Source of the DNA: Levilactobacillus lanxiensis
GTDB lineage: Bacteria > Bacillota > Bacilli > Lactobacillales > Lactobacillaceae
Reading direction: 5' to 3'
NCBI RefSeq assembly: GCF_016861655.1
Contig: NZ_BOLN01000002.1
Coordinates: forward strand, 186,001-250,000
DNA: 64,000 nucleotides
A program made the translations under genes and the position numbers. Numbering within the stretch: position 1 is the stretch's first letter; each line of letters starts with the position of its first letter. Of this stretch, positions 7,931 to 16,790 are shown in pieces. Below the pieces are notes generated by a model, which was not told the origin of the DNA, did no database searches, and saw only the letters and a program-made list of their open reading frames with translations.

Positions 7931-8456
7931 CCATACCATTTCTGTTGTGCTCGGTGTCGTGTGACCCTCCTCTAGTTGGAATGAATTCAATTTGATTCGA
8001 TTCCATTCTATACAAGATTAAAACAACTTATACACTTACTGATGACCACTTGGCCCAGGCGACACTGCCTAGGCTTTTTCTTTGGTCGACCGCTTAGTTA
8101 GAGTGCTACGGCGCCTAGGGTTAGCTGATTTTTAGTGCCTACCTTTGGCTTGTTAGCCCTTCCAACCGTTGGCCTTCCTAATTTTCACAATCCTTTTCAT
8201 AGAAAGTGCCCGCAGGCCCGGCGTGGCAATGTTACAGCCACATTACAGGTGACGCTAAGTTTTAATCTATTTGCAAACACCCCGAACAAACGCCGTCACC
8301 GTCGATATAAGCCGCGTAATATTACGCATAAAGCCCCGTCTGACGGTTGTCGTGGCCACTGATAATGTATATAGTTGATAACGAATATTAAGCAATAACG
8401 ACTGAGCAACCGGGGAAACCGGTTGTCATAAAAAATAACGACGAAAGATTTGAGGG
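7931..8456. other. Gap between perR element and amidase
   Basis: No gene is seen. It contains a terminator (8053-8083), an inverted-repeat stretch near 7978-8014 (GGAAT...ATTCC) and a hairpin CAACCGG/CCGGTTG at 8407-8425, 40 bp before the amidase start. Confidence 0.5.
8053..8083 (+). terminator. Intrinsic terminator of perR, beyond the element
   Basis: GCCCAGGC and GCCTAGGC pair over 7 of 8 positions around GACACT, followed by TTTTTCTTT. It lies about 120 bp after the fold-back element. Confidence 0.7.
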
Positions 8457-8465
8457 ATGATCACG

Positions 8466-9560
8466 GTGAAAATGCATAAAATCGTTTTAACTGCACTGGC
8501 TACTCTGGGAGCCGCCGGCGTTTTAGGCTTGTCTACCACGACAGCATCTGCTAGTTCTAAGGTCAATAGTTACATTAGTAGTGAGAAAATCACACCAGCT
8601 AAGGTAACCAAGTCCATCTGGAGCGGCTTTCCAAAGAACAAGTACCGTCACGGCAAGGCTAAGCCTGAAGGGGTCGTGATTCACGAAACGGCCAATCCTT
8701 CTTCAACGATTTACAACGAAATTGCCTACATGAAGCGTAACTACAACAACGCCTTCGTGCACAGTTTCGTTGATGGCTCCCGGATCATCAACATCGCCAA
8801 CACCGACTACTTAGCTTGGGGTGTTGGGTTCCCTGGGAACGCCCGCTTCGTCCAATTTGAACAGGTCGAAGTTCACAGTAAGTCTGCCTTTGCCCATGAA
8901 GTTTCCAACGCGGCTTGGTATACGGCTTACCTCTTAAACGAATACAACTTGAAACCAAACGATGCCGCTTACGATGGTAAGGGGACGGTCTGGTCACATG
9001 GTTCAGTTGCCAAACATCTTGGTGGCTCCACCCATACCGACCCGGTTGGCTACTACGCTAGCGCCGGTAGCAAGTACTTCGGTCAAAAGTACACCATGGC
9101 AATGTTCTACGAAATGGTTCAGAAATACTATAACGCCATGAACGTTAAACACACCAAGTTGGTGAGTGCTAAATATACTTCAGTGAACAAACAAGCGAAG
9201 TTAAGCAGCAAGTACAAGAAGTTTAACCTCTACAATCACGTGAAGAACGTCAGCAAGAACGCCAAGCGTCAAAAGTGGTCCAAGATTTCCCCTAAGGTTG
9301 GGAAGACCTACTACATCGACATGCAGGCTAAGAAGAGTACCGGTCAAACCTGGTACCGCATCAGAACTTCTAAGAACACCAAGAGCAAGACCCGCTACTG
9401 GGTTTACTCCGAAAATCTGACTGGCGTGAAGAACGTGCCAGCTACGACGACAACCAGCTCAAGCTCCAGTGCCAGTTCCGAAAGCACGGTGCCAACTTCC
9501 GCTGCTTCTAGTACCGGTGCCAGCACGACTGAAACTAGCAGTGCTAGCAGCAGTAACTAA
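8466..9560 (+). CDS. Secreted N-acetylmuramoyl-L-alanine amidase
   Basis: A 364-aa exported peptidoglycan hydrolase. The signal peptide ends near TTTASASS (about residue 32). The Amidase_2 (PGRP-like) domain spans about residues 55-220: VIHETAN gives the first zinc His, WSHGSVAKHLGG and STHTDPVGYY the later His and conserved TDP. Residues about 235-325 are a basic SH3/SLAP-like wall-binding region (KKFNLYNHV, WYRIRTS, YWVYSENL). The tail is Ser/Thr-rich and low-complexity. The most likely start is GTG at 8466, 9 nt after GAGGG; the ATG at 8457 touches that site. Monocistronic. Confidence 0.85.
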   Translation: MKMHKIVLTALATLGAAGVLGLSTTTASASSKVNSYISSEKITPAKVTKSIWSGFPKNKYRHGKAKPEGVVIHETANPSSTIYNEIAYMKRNYNNAFVHSFVDGSRIINIANTDYLAWGVGFPGNARFVQFEQVEVHSKSAFAHEVSNAAWYTAYLLNEYNLKPNDAAYDGKGTVWSHGSVAKHLGGSTHTDPVGYYASAGSKYFGQKYTMAMFYEMVQKYYNAMNVKHTKLVSAKYTSVNKQAKLSSKYKKFNLYNHVKNVSKNAKRQKWSKISPKVGKTYYIDMQAKKSTGQTWYRIRTSKNTKSKTRYWVYSENLTGVKNVPATTTTSSSSSASSESTVPTSAASSTGASTTETSSASSSN

Positions 9561-9577
9561 TTAAACGTGACATCCCT

Positions 9578-9614
9578 GAACGGTCCCCCTTCATTGGCGG
9601 GACCGTTTTTTTTG
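9578..9614 (+). terminator. Intrinsic terminator of the amidase gene
   Basis: AACGGTCCC and GGGACCGTT form a 9-bp stem followed by TTTTTTTT. Here the terminator precedes the fold-back element, the less common order in this window. Confidence 0.9.
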
Positions 9615-9640
9615 CGTTGCATGGTCTGCTGGATCTGTTC

Positions 9641-9828
9641 GTTCCCGGCGGTGGGCTCAAACTGCCCTGCTGTGGGGTCGGTTCCAGCCTGTGGAGCGGG
9701 CTTCCACCTCAACTTTGAGCCACAAACCGGTCTCAAAGGTTGCCCCGTGGGCTAGGCTGAGAAAGAACCTCAGCCAAGGCCACCGACACAGCTGAGCAGT
9801 TTGGCCCACCTCTGGTCACTGACACTGA
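9641..9828 (-). repeat. Fold-back element, type B core
   Basis: Nearly the same as the copy at 7739 (GTTCCCGGCGGTGGGCTC to CTCTGGTCACTGACAC), also reverse-oriented and without outer arms. The end facing the amidase is the P4-side end. Confidence 0.85.
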
Positions 9829-10035
9829 TCACGCAAACAAAACAGTCCTAGCCCTTTCAAGTCCGTTGCGAACTGTACCGACTACCGCCAATTCTCATTT
9901 TTTCTATTTACGCTTCCAGCCTTTGTCAGTTTTAAGCTCCCCTGTCACCTTAAACAAACCTTACCGAAAACTTGCCCCCGTCTTAAGACCTCCTTGCTAC
10001 AATATCCTTATTAAACCATTGGGGAGGAAACATAT

Positions 10036-11304
10036 ATGGTTACTTCAAAATTTCGGATAGGAAAATTCATCCTGCTTAGTAGTCTCGTGACTTGTTTAGG
10101 CGCTGTAAACTCATACACGCCAGCATCGGCCGCTGACCAGTCTGCTGTCAGTACTCTTCGTCAACAGGCCAAGACCCATCGCAAACTCCAGAATCTCCGT
10201 GACAAATTGGGCACCCTGCAGAAAGTCGTGACCGACGATCGACACATCGCCTACCGCCTCGACAAAAAAGTTCGTGGCTACTACGAGCTAACGGACCGTG
10301 AGAAACACACGTCCATCTTGGGTGACTTGGCATCAGAAGAGCACGCACACCGCTACAATTTTATGGCCGTTCGAACCTATTATGGGAGTAAGCAGACCCT
10401 CGTCGCCGTGCGGATGTACGACCTATACGACACGTATAAGCCGCTCAGTCAGGCCCCCGCCCCGACGCAACTAGCAGTCTATGATTTTGACTACGAACCC
10501 ATCACCGGGTACGTCCCCATCCAAGCGCTTCACGAGGTCCAACCCGTCGTTCACCGGAAAAAATTAGCCAACGTGCCCTATTACCTCAATATGTTTGACG
10601 GCTACCACATGGCGAACACCTACAAAATGACGGTCATGCGGGTCTGGAACGCCATTCCCGGTAGTCAGCCCAACGTCACCAGCAATGACGTGAGTCCCTA
10701 CATGTACCAACAACTTTATGCCACCCGCGAAGCCACCAATAACCAAGGACGCACGTACCTGTACCTGCACAACAAAAAGGGGCCAATTGGTTGGGTGCGC
10801 AAAAGCCACCAACTTTCTCAGGGTAAATACATCAGCCCTGTCACCCGCCTCCTACACGTCCAACAGCACGAACGCCTAACCCGGCAGATTCAACCGTTGG
10901 CCACGCGACATGGCTATCACCTGTCCCAACGCGTCTACAACGTTTACGACCGTTACGGCCGGCTGACACGCAGTCTGGCGATGAGCTATCTCTTTTACCC
11001 CAACCTGTTCATCATCAAAAATAATCGGGTGGTCACCGCAAAGTTCTATGACCACTATTATCACGTCGTCAAAAGTGTGCACAACGCCAAGGGCTTAAAG
11101 AGCGTCACGGTCAATCCTAAGCCAGGGACCTTGGATTATTGGGACGACAACTCGCGCTACGCCGCCTTTAATGACAAAAACTCGGATGAACTATACTATC
11201 TAGAAGACGGCTTGGAGGACCCCGAATCGACCTACGGGACCATTTCCGTTTCCCACTCTGGTTACGCCGTCATGAAGAGTTCGGGCATGGCATCCTTGGA
11301 ATAG
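10036..11304 (+). CDS. Secreted protein of unknown function
   Basis: A 422-aa exported protein. The signal peptide MVTSKFRIGKFILLSSLVTC ends near ASAADQ (about residue 33). The mature part is strongly basic and Tyr/His-rich with repeated patterns such as VRTYYGSKQTLVAVRMYDLY and QRVYNVYDRYGRL, suggesting two or more related beta-rich domains. I recognise no catalytic motif. GGGGAGG lies 8-9 nt before the ATG. It stands alone between strong signals and ends in a shared terminator. A cell-surface role is inferred from export and composition only. Confidence 0.55.
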   Translation: MVTSKFRIGKFILLSSLVTCLGAVNSYTPASAADQSAVSTLRQQAKTHRKLQNLRDKLGTLQKVVTDDRHIAYRLDKKVRGYYELTDREKHTSILGDLASEEHAHRYNFMAVRTYYGSKQTLVAVRMYDLYDTYKPLSQAPAPTQLAVYDFDYEPITGYVPIQALHEVQPVVHRKKLANVPYYLNMFDGYHMANTYKMTVMRVWNAIPGSQPNVTSNDVSPYMYQQLYATREATNNQGRTYLYLHNKKGPIGWVRKSHQLSQGKYISPVTRLLHVQQHERLTRQIQPLATRHGYHLSQRVYNVYDRYGRLTRSLAMSYLFYPNLFIIKNNRVVTAKFYDHYYHVVKSVHNAKGLKSVTVNPKPGTLDYWDDNSRYAAFNDKNSDELYYLEDGLEDPESTYGTISVSHSGYAVMKSSGMASLE

Positions 11305-11307
11305 ACA

Positions 11308-11350
11308 CGAAAAGACCTGCACCGGATCAACGTCCAGTGCAGGCCTTTTG
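11308..11350. terminator. Bidirectional intrinsic terminator
   Basis: CCTGCAC pairs with GTGCAGG around a 14-nt loop, flanked by AAAAG and CTTTTG. It lies between the convergent genes ending at 11304 and 11356. Confidence 0.8.
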
Positions 11351-11355
11351 ACTGC

Positions 11356-12135
11356 CTATTTAGAAGTATCCTTGGCCGCCCGTTTCCGTTGACCGGCCAC
11401 GGCACGGGTCATGACCCACGTCGTGATGGGCACGGTCAGAATCACGCTGACCATGGCAAAGAGAATCATCAAGATTTCAGAGACAAATATTTTATCGTTT
11501 AAGATTTCACCCACCGAGTAGTGAACCCCGGTGAACCAGATGAACAAGGCCAGGAAACCGCCGAAGAAACCGAAGAACAACGTATTAAACGTGGTCCCGA
11601 TGATTTGCTTGCCCACGGCGATACCATCTCCCAGCAAGGCCTTTAAAGCGACCTGCGGGTGTTGCTCAAGGATTTCACTGAGCCCGGCTGAAATGGCCAT
11701 GGCTGCCTCGGCAATGGCCCCCAGCGTGCTGAGAATGGCTGTGGCGGTGGTTACCTGCACAAAGTTCACCCCGACCAAGACGGAGAGGCCTTCCAGGTCT
11801 TCACTGTCCTCGGGGCCGAATCCCTGGACCAGTGCCCAGTGTTCGACCGGCACAATCAAAATGATCAGCATGACCAGCACCACGGCCGACGCGATGAAGG
11901 CCACCGTGCTGGAGAGATCGTCGCCACTGCTCATGAAGATGGTCAGTGCCAGCACCAGCATCCCCACGACCAGCGTGACGATCAATGGTGAAAATTGAAA
12001 GGCCACCAAGACAATGGCCAAGTACAACAGGCCGAAGTTTAAAATCAGTGCCAGAAACGACTGGGCCCCGGCCTTGCCACCGACGAGGACCATCAAAATC
12101 AAGAGGACGAGCCCCAAAACACTAATCGTACTCAT
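11356..12135 (-). CDS. YibE/F-family membrane protein (second of pair)
   Basis: A 259-aa protein with about six membrane helices, of the YibE/F family (PF07907). NFVQVTTATAILSTLGAIAE and the LLGDGIAVGKQIIGTTFNTL stretch are typical. Function is not established for the family. The ATG overlaps the stop of the preceding gene (ATGA at 12132-12135), so translation is probably coupled and the two proteins may act as one complex. It ends at a shared bidirectional terminator. Confidence 0.75.
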   Translation of the reverse strand: MSTISVLGLVLLILMVLVGGKAGAQSFLALILNFGLLYLAIVLVAFQFSPLIVTLVVGMLVLALTIFMSSGDDLSSTVAFIASAVVLVMLIILIVPVEHWALVQGFGPEDSEDLEGLSVLVGVNFVQVTTATAILSTLGAIAEAAMAISAGLSEILEQHPQVALKALLGDGIAVGKQIIGTTFNTLFFGFFGGFLALFIWFTGVHYSVGEILNDKIFVSEILMILFAMVSVILTVPITTWVMTRAVAGQRKRAAKDTSK

Positions 12136-13247
12136 GCGGTCACCTTCTTTGCCATGAACCGGCTAGCCAAGAAGCTCGCTAGCGGTACCGCCAAGACGAT
12201 GCCAATCCCACTGATCAAGCTTTGGACGACGCCCATCGACATGTTCATCGAGAAGGTGTAGCCCCAGCTGTTGCCATTTTTCAGGTACAGCATCGCCATC
12301 GGGAAGGTATCGGCCACGAAAATGAAGAAGAGCACGTTGATCAGTGGCCCCATGATGGTACTGCCGATTTGCCGACCCGATTTAAAAATCTGCGTTGCCG
12401 ACAGCTCCGGGCGCTCCCGTTTCAACGCGAAGAGCGACGAGATAATGTCGGTTGACTCGTCCATCACGGCCCCCAAGGACCCCAGCAAGGTCTCGGCCAG
12501 AAATAGTGGCCGTGGCAATTGGGTCACGTACTGCATGGACTCGTAGTACATCCCCTTTTCGTGGGTGAAATGGAAGACCAACAACGCCGTCACCAACGCC
12601 AAGGCCGTGCCCCCCAGTGTGGTCGCCAGGGTGATCAGCATTTGCCGGTTGGCCCCCAGCACCAGCCACAGGGTCAGCGTCGCAAATACCACGGAGAGGC
12701 TGCCGAAGATCCACAGCACCTGTGCCCCCTGCGTTGAACCATTTAACAGAATCGCAATCAGGAAGAGGACCCCGTTCGCCGCCACGCTCAGAAAGGCCAT
12801 GAACCCGCTGAACTGCATAATCAATAGAAGTAACCCGACGACCAGCCAGATCATGAAGACTAACGGTGCGTCACGCTTTACATCCTTGGCACTCGCCGTC
12901 AAATGAGTCGCGCTGTGGGCATGGACCACCACGAAGAGTTGGCTGCCGACGTGGTAGCGTTGATCCATGGCGCCCGACTGAGAATACGTGTTGGTCACGG
13001 TCAGCCGTTGCCCCTTATAAGTACCGTTTAAAATTTTGCCGTGCAGCGTCTGCTTGGTTTGGCGGTCAACGTTGTGGAAGTCATCCGTCTCCTTGGTCGC
13101 CGCCCCCGTGTCAACGCTGGTCACCTGCATAATGGGGTCGCTGTAAATGGCCGCATCGTGTTGGGTGCCCCAGACCAGCAGGCCACCGACCAAAATGGCC
13201 AGGACCCAGGTCCACCAACGTCCCTTTTTCGTTTTAAAAAATTGCAT
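12132..13247 (-). CDS. YibE/F-family membrane protein (first of pair)
   Basis: A 371-aa protein. One N-terminal helix is followed by an extracytoplasmic domain (residues about 30-120) with an OB-like segment (KILNGTYKGQRLTVTNTYSQ), then about seven helices. The second half contains TLLGSLGAVMDESTDIISSL and SGRQIGSTIMGPLINVLFFI, the YibE/F signature region. I chose the ATG at 13247 (MQFFKTKKGRWWTW) because AAAGGGA precedes it; the longer frame start has no ribosome site. Operon with the downstream gene. The role is unknown. Confidence 0.75.
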   Translation of the reverse strand: MQFFKTKKGRWWTWVLAILVGGLLVWGTQHDAAIYSDPIMQVTSVDTGAATKETDDFHNVDRQTKQTLHGKILNGTYKGQRLTVTNTYSQSGAMDQRYHVGSQLFVVVHAHSATHLTASAKDVKRDAPLVFMIWLVVGLLLLIMQFSGFMAFLSVAANGVLFLIAILLNGSTQGAQVLWIFGSLSVVFATLTLWLVLGANRQMLITLATTLGGTALALVTALLVFHFTHEKGMYYESMQYVTQLPRPLFLAETLLGSLGAVMDESTDIISSLFALKRERPELSATQIFKSGRQIGSTIMGPLINVLFFIFVADTFPMAMLYLKNGNSWGYTFSMNMSMGVVQSLISGIGIVLAVPLASFLASRFMAKKVTA

Positions 13248-13406
13248 GTTGCCCGTCCCTTTCTCACCGCATTTGCCGCGTTGAACCCAATATACCACTT
13301 TCTGACAGGTTGAATTGGCTTCCCGGAAAATTTTAACAAAATCACAGCAACCCGCGTTCTGTCAAGGCTCCAGAGTGGTCGAACCCAGCTAAATCCCGTG
13401 AAAGCC

Positions 13407-13435
13407 TTGCATTTTCGAATAAAAACCAGTACACT
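13407..13435 (+). promoter_or_regulatory. Promoter of the 38-aa basic protein gene
   Basis: TTGCAT (13407-13412), a 17-bp spacer and TACACT (13430-13435), 40 bp before the start codon at 13476. Confidence 0.6.
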
Positions 13436-13475
13436 TACAGTCGATTGTTATTTTAATTAAGCGAGGGTTTTTACA

Positions 13476-13592
13476 ATGAGAAAAGCACATCCAAATGGCG
13501 TACAAGGCCGCCGCAAGGTTAACCGTAAAAAGGACCGTAAGCGCCGCGACGAAATTTCTGACTTACAACGTTGGTTAAAGAACAAAAAGTAA
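13476..13592 (+). CDS. Small, highly basic protein, 38 aa
   Basis: The frame encodes MRKAHPNGVQGRRKVNRKKD followed by RKRRDEISDLQRWLKNKK. About 15 of 38 residues are Lys or Arg. It has its own promoter, a GCGAGGG ribosome site 8 nt before the ATG and its own terminator, so it is very likely a real gene despite its size. The composition resembles small ribosome- or nucleic-acid-binding proteins, but I recognise no family. An alternative is a cationic peptide; no signal peptide supports export. Confidence 0.7.
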   Translation: MRKAHPNGVQGRRKVNRKKDRKRRDEISDLQRWLKNKK

Positions 13593-13611
13593 GCTGGACG
13601 CCAATACCATA

Positions 13612-13652
13612 GAACGCACTGACAATTTATAATTGTTGGTGCGTTTTATTTT
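13612..13652 (+). terminator. Intrinsic terminator of the 38-aa gene
   Basis: AACGCAC/GTGCGTT extended by ACAATT/AATTGT, followed by TTATTTTG. It starts about 20 bp after the stop. Confidence 0.85.
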
Positions 13653-13695
13653 GCTTTCAGATAATTTTCCTCCCTATTCAGACAGAACGAAAGGT

Positions 13696-13727
13696 AAAAG
13701 AAAAAGTCTGGGATTAATTCCCAGACT
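13696..13727 (-). terminator. Intrinsic terminator of the lipoprotein gene, beyond the element
   Basis: Read leftward, AAGTCTGGGA pairs with TCCCAGACTT and is followed by TTTCTTTTACC. The only minus-strand gene feeding it is the lipoprotein gene ending at 14145, so the type B element at 13862 would be transcribed. Confidence 0.85.
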
Positions 13728-13861
13728 TCACGATTGTCATTTAATTGGTGTTATCTACTCTACCTGGCTAACTGCCAGCCAATCCTACAGGTCATCATCA
13801 CTAACGAAGAATCTAACCCCATCAGTAACAGCCACCCACCAAGTAAGCGGGCTGAGCCAGT

Positions 13862-14118
13862 GTCAGCCGCAGGGCTGGGAAAACTGGGCCGGTCGTGGAA
13901 GTGACCAGAGGCGAGCCAAGGTGCCCGGCTGTGTCGGTGACCTTGGCTGGAGTTCTTTTCCAGCCTAGTTCACGGGGCAACCTTTGAGACCGCTTCTCAG
14001 GCTCAAAGTTGAGGTGGAAGCCCGCCCTTTGGCTGGAGCCGACCCCACAGCAGGGCGCCTTGAGCGCGCCGCCGGGAACGGACGCGACCAGGCCCAGTTT
14101 TCACCAGCCCGGAGGCGC
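13862..14118 (+). repeat. Fold-back element, type B, complete
   Basis: Complete reference copy of type B. Arms are GGGCTGGGAAAACTGGGCC and GGCCCAGTTTTCACCAGCCC. Internal hairpins include CCAAGGT/ACCTTGG, GGCTGGA/TCCAGCC and CTTTGAGACCGC/AGGCTCAAAG. It lies 26 bp after the lipoprotein stop and before that gene's terminator. Confidence 0.92.
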
Positions 14119-14144
14119 GGATAACACCAAGAATAAAAGCCCGG

Positions 14145-15029
14145 TTACTTGGTCATGTAGATGTAGAGGTGGTCCGTTGAGAAACCAGTGTTGAACCGCA
14201 CGCCATTCGACCGAATCGTCTTAGTCGTCGTGGACGAGCTGTTCTTCTTAGCATCCTTCAGAACCTTTTCAAACTTGTTGATGACGTACTTCGGCTTGGC
14301 CTTCAGCGTCGTCCCCAACAAGGCAAACGTGGTCCCAAACTGCTTCTGACCGTCCTTGGTCTTCATCTGCTTGGTTGGCACGATCAGCGCTAAGCCCATC
14401 AGCTTGCCGTCCTGCACGTTGCCCCGCACCGTCACGTCCTTGGTGTCGATGAGGTTTTGCACGCCATCCTTGGCCGTGGTTGGCAACAGGTCGTCCTTGG
14501 CCTGCTTCTTAGCCGTAGCCATCTGTGCCTGTAATTGCTTGGCGGCAGCTTGTTGCTGCTTAGCAGCGGCTGCGGCGGCCATTGGGTCGGTCTTGGCTAA
14601 GGCTGCCAACTTTTTCTTAGTCGCTGCTTGGGTCTTTTGCGCCTGTTGTAATTGCTTTTGGACCTTCTTTGGCAAATGGGTCCCAATCACCATCTGGTTG
14701 TAAGTGGCCGCTAACTTCTTGTAGTTGCCTAAGGCCGTGACCGACTTGACCGTCACCGTCTTCTTGGCGTTGCCCGCCGTCAGCTTGACCGTCTGTTGCT
14801 TGGCCGCTGCTGGCACTTGGAAGAAGTAGGTCCCGCCGTTCACTTTGACGCTGTGCTTGGCCCCACCATCAACCTGGTAGTTCACGGTCTTGGTCTTGGC
14901 GTCACCCTTAATCACCGCGGTCAAAGCCGTTGGGTGGTAACTGGTCTTGTTCGTGGTCAGTGCGTTACTCGAGCAGCCGGCAAGGGTCAAGGCTAACAAC
15001 CCAACGGCGCCCAACAAAAACTTTTTCAT
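14145..15029 (-). CDS. Lipoprotein of unknown function
   Basis: A 294-aa secreted lipoprotein. MKKFLLGAVGLLALTLAGCS has a clear lipobox (LAGC, Cys about residue 19). Residues 30-105 look like a small beta-domain (TYFFQVPAAAKQQTVKLTAG). Residues about 115-195 form an Ala/Gln/Lys-rich coiled coil. The C-terminal domain ends FNTGFSTDHLYIYMTK. The ATG at 15029 has GAGGGATGG 6 nt upstream. I recognise no functional family. Its transcript appears to contain a complete fold-back element before terminating at 13696. Confidence 0.65.
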   Translation of the reverse strand: MKKFLLGAVGLLALTLAGCSSNALTTNKTSYHPTALTAVIKGDAKTKTVNYQVDGGAKHSVKVNGGTYFFQVPAAAKQQTVKLTAGNAKKTVTVKSVTALGNYKKLAATYNQMVIGTHLPKKVQKQLQQAQKTQAATKKKLAALAKTDPMAAAAAAKQQQAAAKQLQAQMATAKKQAKDDLLPTTAKDGVQNLIDTKDVTVRGNVQDGKLMGLALIVPTKQMKTKDGQKQFGTTFALLGTTLKAKPKYVINKFEKVLKDAKKNSSSTTTKTIRSNGVRFNTGFSTDHLYIYMTK

Positions 15030-15220
15030 ATTTTTCCATCCCTCAATGATTAATATCCGTTTACTGGCACCGGCCATCGGTTGCACCGCTACACATATAC
15101 TTGGTTTATCTTACCACATTCTTTCACACTATGGGGCAAACTTTATACGGGACATTTCCATTTAATGACGCACTGATTTTGCGAGCCAGTAATCCCCCGC
15201 TGCCACTGATTTACCCCATC

Positions 15221-15279
15221 AAAAAAGTCCACCAACTCTGAAATGAGCCGTGAACTTCAATAATAGCAAGAGACTTTTA
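15221..15279 (-). terminator. Possible terminator of the uspA-type gene
   Basis: Leftward, AAAAGTCT can pair with GGACTTTT across a 40-nt loop, then TTGATGG. The loop is long, so this is uncertain. Confidence 0.4.
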
Positions 15280-15286
15280 AACTGAA

Positions 15287-15712
15287 TTAGTCGACAACCA
15301 AGACACTCGTGTCTGAATTGTGAACGACATAGCTAGTGGTGGACCCCATGATGGCGCGCCCAAAGCCGTGAACCCCGGAACGGCCGATGACCGTCAGTGA
15401 GGTGTGTAGTTCAGCTGGCAATGTCTTGGCAATCGTGGGTTTTGGCAGGCCTACTCGGAAAGAAGTTTCGACCGGCACGCCCTGTGCTTCCACTTCCGCA
15501 ACCGCACTCTCCAAGAATTTTGAAGCCGCGTCCTTGAAATGGGTCACGATTTCACTACCGAATTCCGCGCCGTAGTGGGCATAGGTCTGATCGCTGGCGA
15601 CGGAAACGATGAACAATTTAGAACCCAGCTCCTTGGCTAATTTGGTGGCCTCAATCAGTGCGGCGTGCGCATTTTTGCTACCGTCCATTGGTACTAAGAT
15701 CCGTTCATACAT
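15287..15712 (-). CDS. Universal stress protein, UspA family
   Basis: A 141-aa protein of the UspA fold (PF00582). It opens MYERILVPMDGSKNAHAALI and ends with the ATP-binding loop GRSGVHGFGRAIMGSTTSYV, close to the G-2x-G-9x-G-S/T pattern of the ATP-binding subclass. It is a cytoplasmic stress-response protein of unknown exact role. I chose the ATG at 15712, preceded by AAAGGA at 9 nt; the longer frame start is not supported. Monocistronic. A second, more divergent UspA protein is at 61305. Confidence 0.88.
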   Translation of the reverse strand: MYERILVPMDGSKNAHAALIEATKLAKELGSKLFIVSVASDQTYAHYGAEFGSEIVTHFKDAASKFLESAVAEVEAQGVPVETSFRVGLPKPTIAKTLPAELHTSLTVIGRSGVHGFGRAIMGSTTSYVVHNSDTSVLVVD

Positions 15713-16075
15713 AATATCCCGTCCTTTCCATAGTAAACCATCCATGTGGTATCGTTTCTACAGTTTTATCATAACAATTAAACGGCTGACGTGGAAGCGT
15801 TTTACCCTTTTTTTCACGAGATTTTTAGGGTACGCGCTGAAATGTTAGGCAATTCTCATTTCCCGGCAAAATTCCGCGCTTTCCCGCAAAGGTTACTTAC
15901 CTTTTGTCCTTAGAATACAAGCTGAATTATCTTAACTACCCTCCGCGAGCGCAATCATTTTCATCCCCACTCTTCAGGCCGCATAATAACGGTATGCTGA
16001 GTTAGTGAAGAAGAACGGTCATTTTGCGCGATAACTTTGCTGAAGCAGCAATTCGTTTTGGGGGAGGATTTAATC

Positions 16076-16579
16076 ATGAAAAACGAAGATAGAGTATTCG
16101 AGACGTTTCTACGGCAATATCGGTCAATCTTTCGGGTGTTGATCAATGCGGCCGAGCAGATTACCAGTCAGTATTCAGTGAGTTTCGAACAATATTTACT
16201 GTTGAAACAGATTCATGAACAACGCAACATTACGTTGAGTGAACTGGCGGATTCCACCCGGACCACCCGTTCCGCTGCTGCTCGGAAGTTACGGGCTTTA
16301 CTGTTAGATGGCTTCGTGGAACAAGAAGCCAAGATGGACGATCGGCGGGTCAAGTACCTGCGCCTGACCGCCAAGGGGGCTAACGTAGAGCATGACATCC
16401 GGCAAGCCTTTCTGCAGAGCGCCACGACCTGGGAAGAGATTCCTAGCGACCTGACCGGCGAAGACATTAACCAGTTCTTTACGCAGTATCAACAGAACAT
16501 TGCGATTTGGGACCGGACGCGGCCTAAGTTCCGGCGCCCCGTTCTCCGCGCCAAGAAACCTGCTGCTGGCAACGACTAA
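16076..16579 (+). CDS. MarR-family transcription regulator
   Basis: A 167-aa winged-helix regulator. The core (residues about 40-110) reads SFEQYLLLKQIHEQRNITLS, then ELADSTRTTRSAAARKLRAL as the recognition helix and a wing with KMDDRRVKYLRLTAKG, the standard MarR DxRxxxxxLT motif. GGGGAGG lies 8 nt before the ATG at 16076. It stands alone with no obvious target beside it; autoregulation is likely. The C-terminal tail is basic. A type A element starts 22 bp after the stop. Confidence 0.85.
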   Translation: MKNEDRVFETFLRQYRSIFRVLINAAEQITSQYSVSFEQYLLLKQIHEQRNITLSELADSTRTTRSAAARKLRALLLDGFVEQEAKMDDRRVKYLRLTAKGANVEHDIRQAFLQSATTWEEIPSDLTGEDINQFFTQYQQNIAIWDRTRPKFRRPVLRAKKPAAGND

Positions 16580-16600
16580 CGGTCTGGTTATGCTGTGTGT

Positions 16601-16790
16601 GGGCAGCGCCTTCGGGCTGGTGAAAATGGGCCGTGGCGCTGTGGGCGCACGTCTGGAGCCGAAAGGCGGTCTCCAGACTTACTTTGAGCCGCTGAGAAAC
16701 GCGTCTCAAAGATAGCAGTTGCCTAAGCGGGAAACCCGCTAAGGCAACTCCCACGGCTGAGCCCATTTTCACCAGCCCTACGGCTTACAC
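16601..16790 (-). repeat. Fold-back element, type A
   Basis: Reverse-oriented, complete. Outer arms GGGCTGGTGAAAATGGGCC/GCCCATTTTCACCAGCCC and P2 GTTGCCTAAGCGGG/CCCGCTAAGGCAAC. Its P4-side end faces the MarR stop codon. Confidence 0.9.

Noticed and set aside
14356-14703. Antisense reading frame (115 codons) within the lipoprotein gene
   Set aside because: It is a shadow of the Ala/Lys-rich coiled coil, giving a Cys/Ala-rich protein with no ribosome site.
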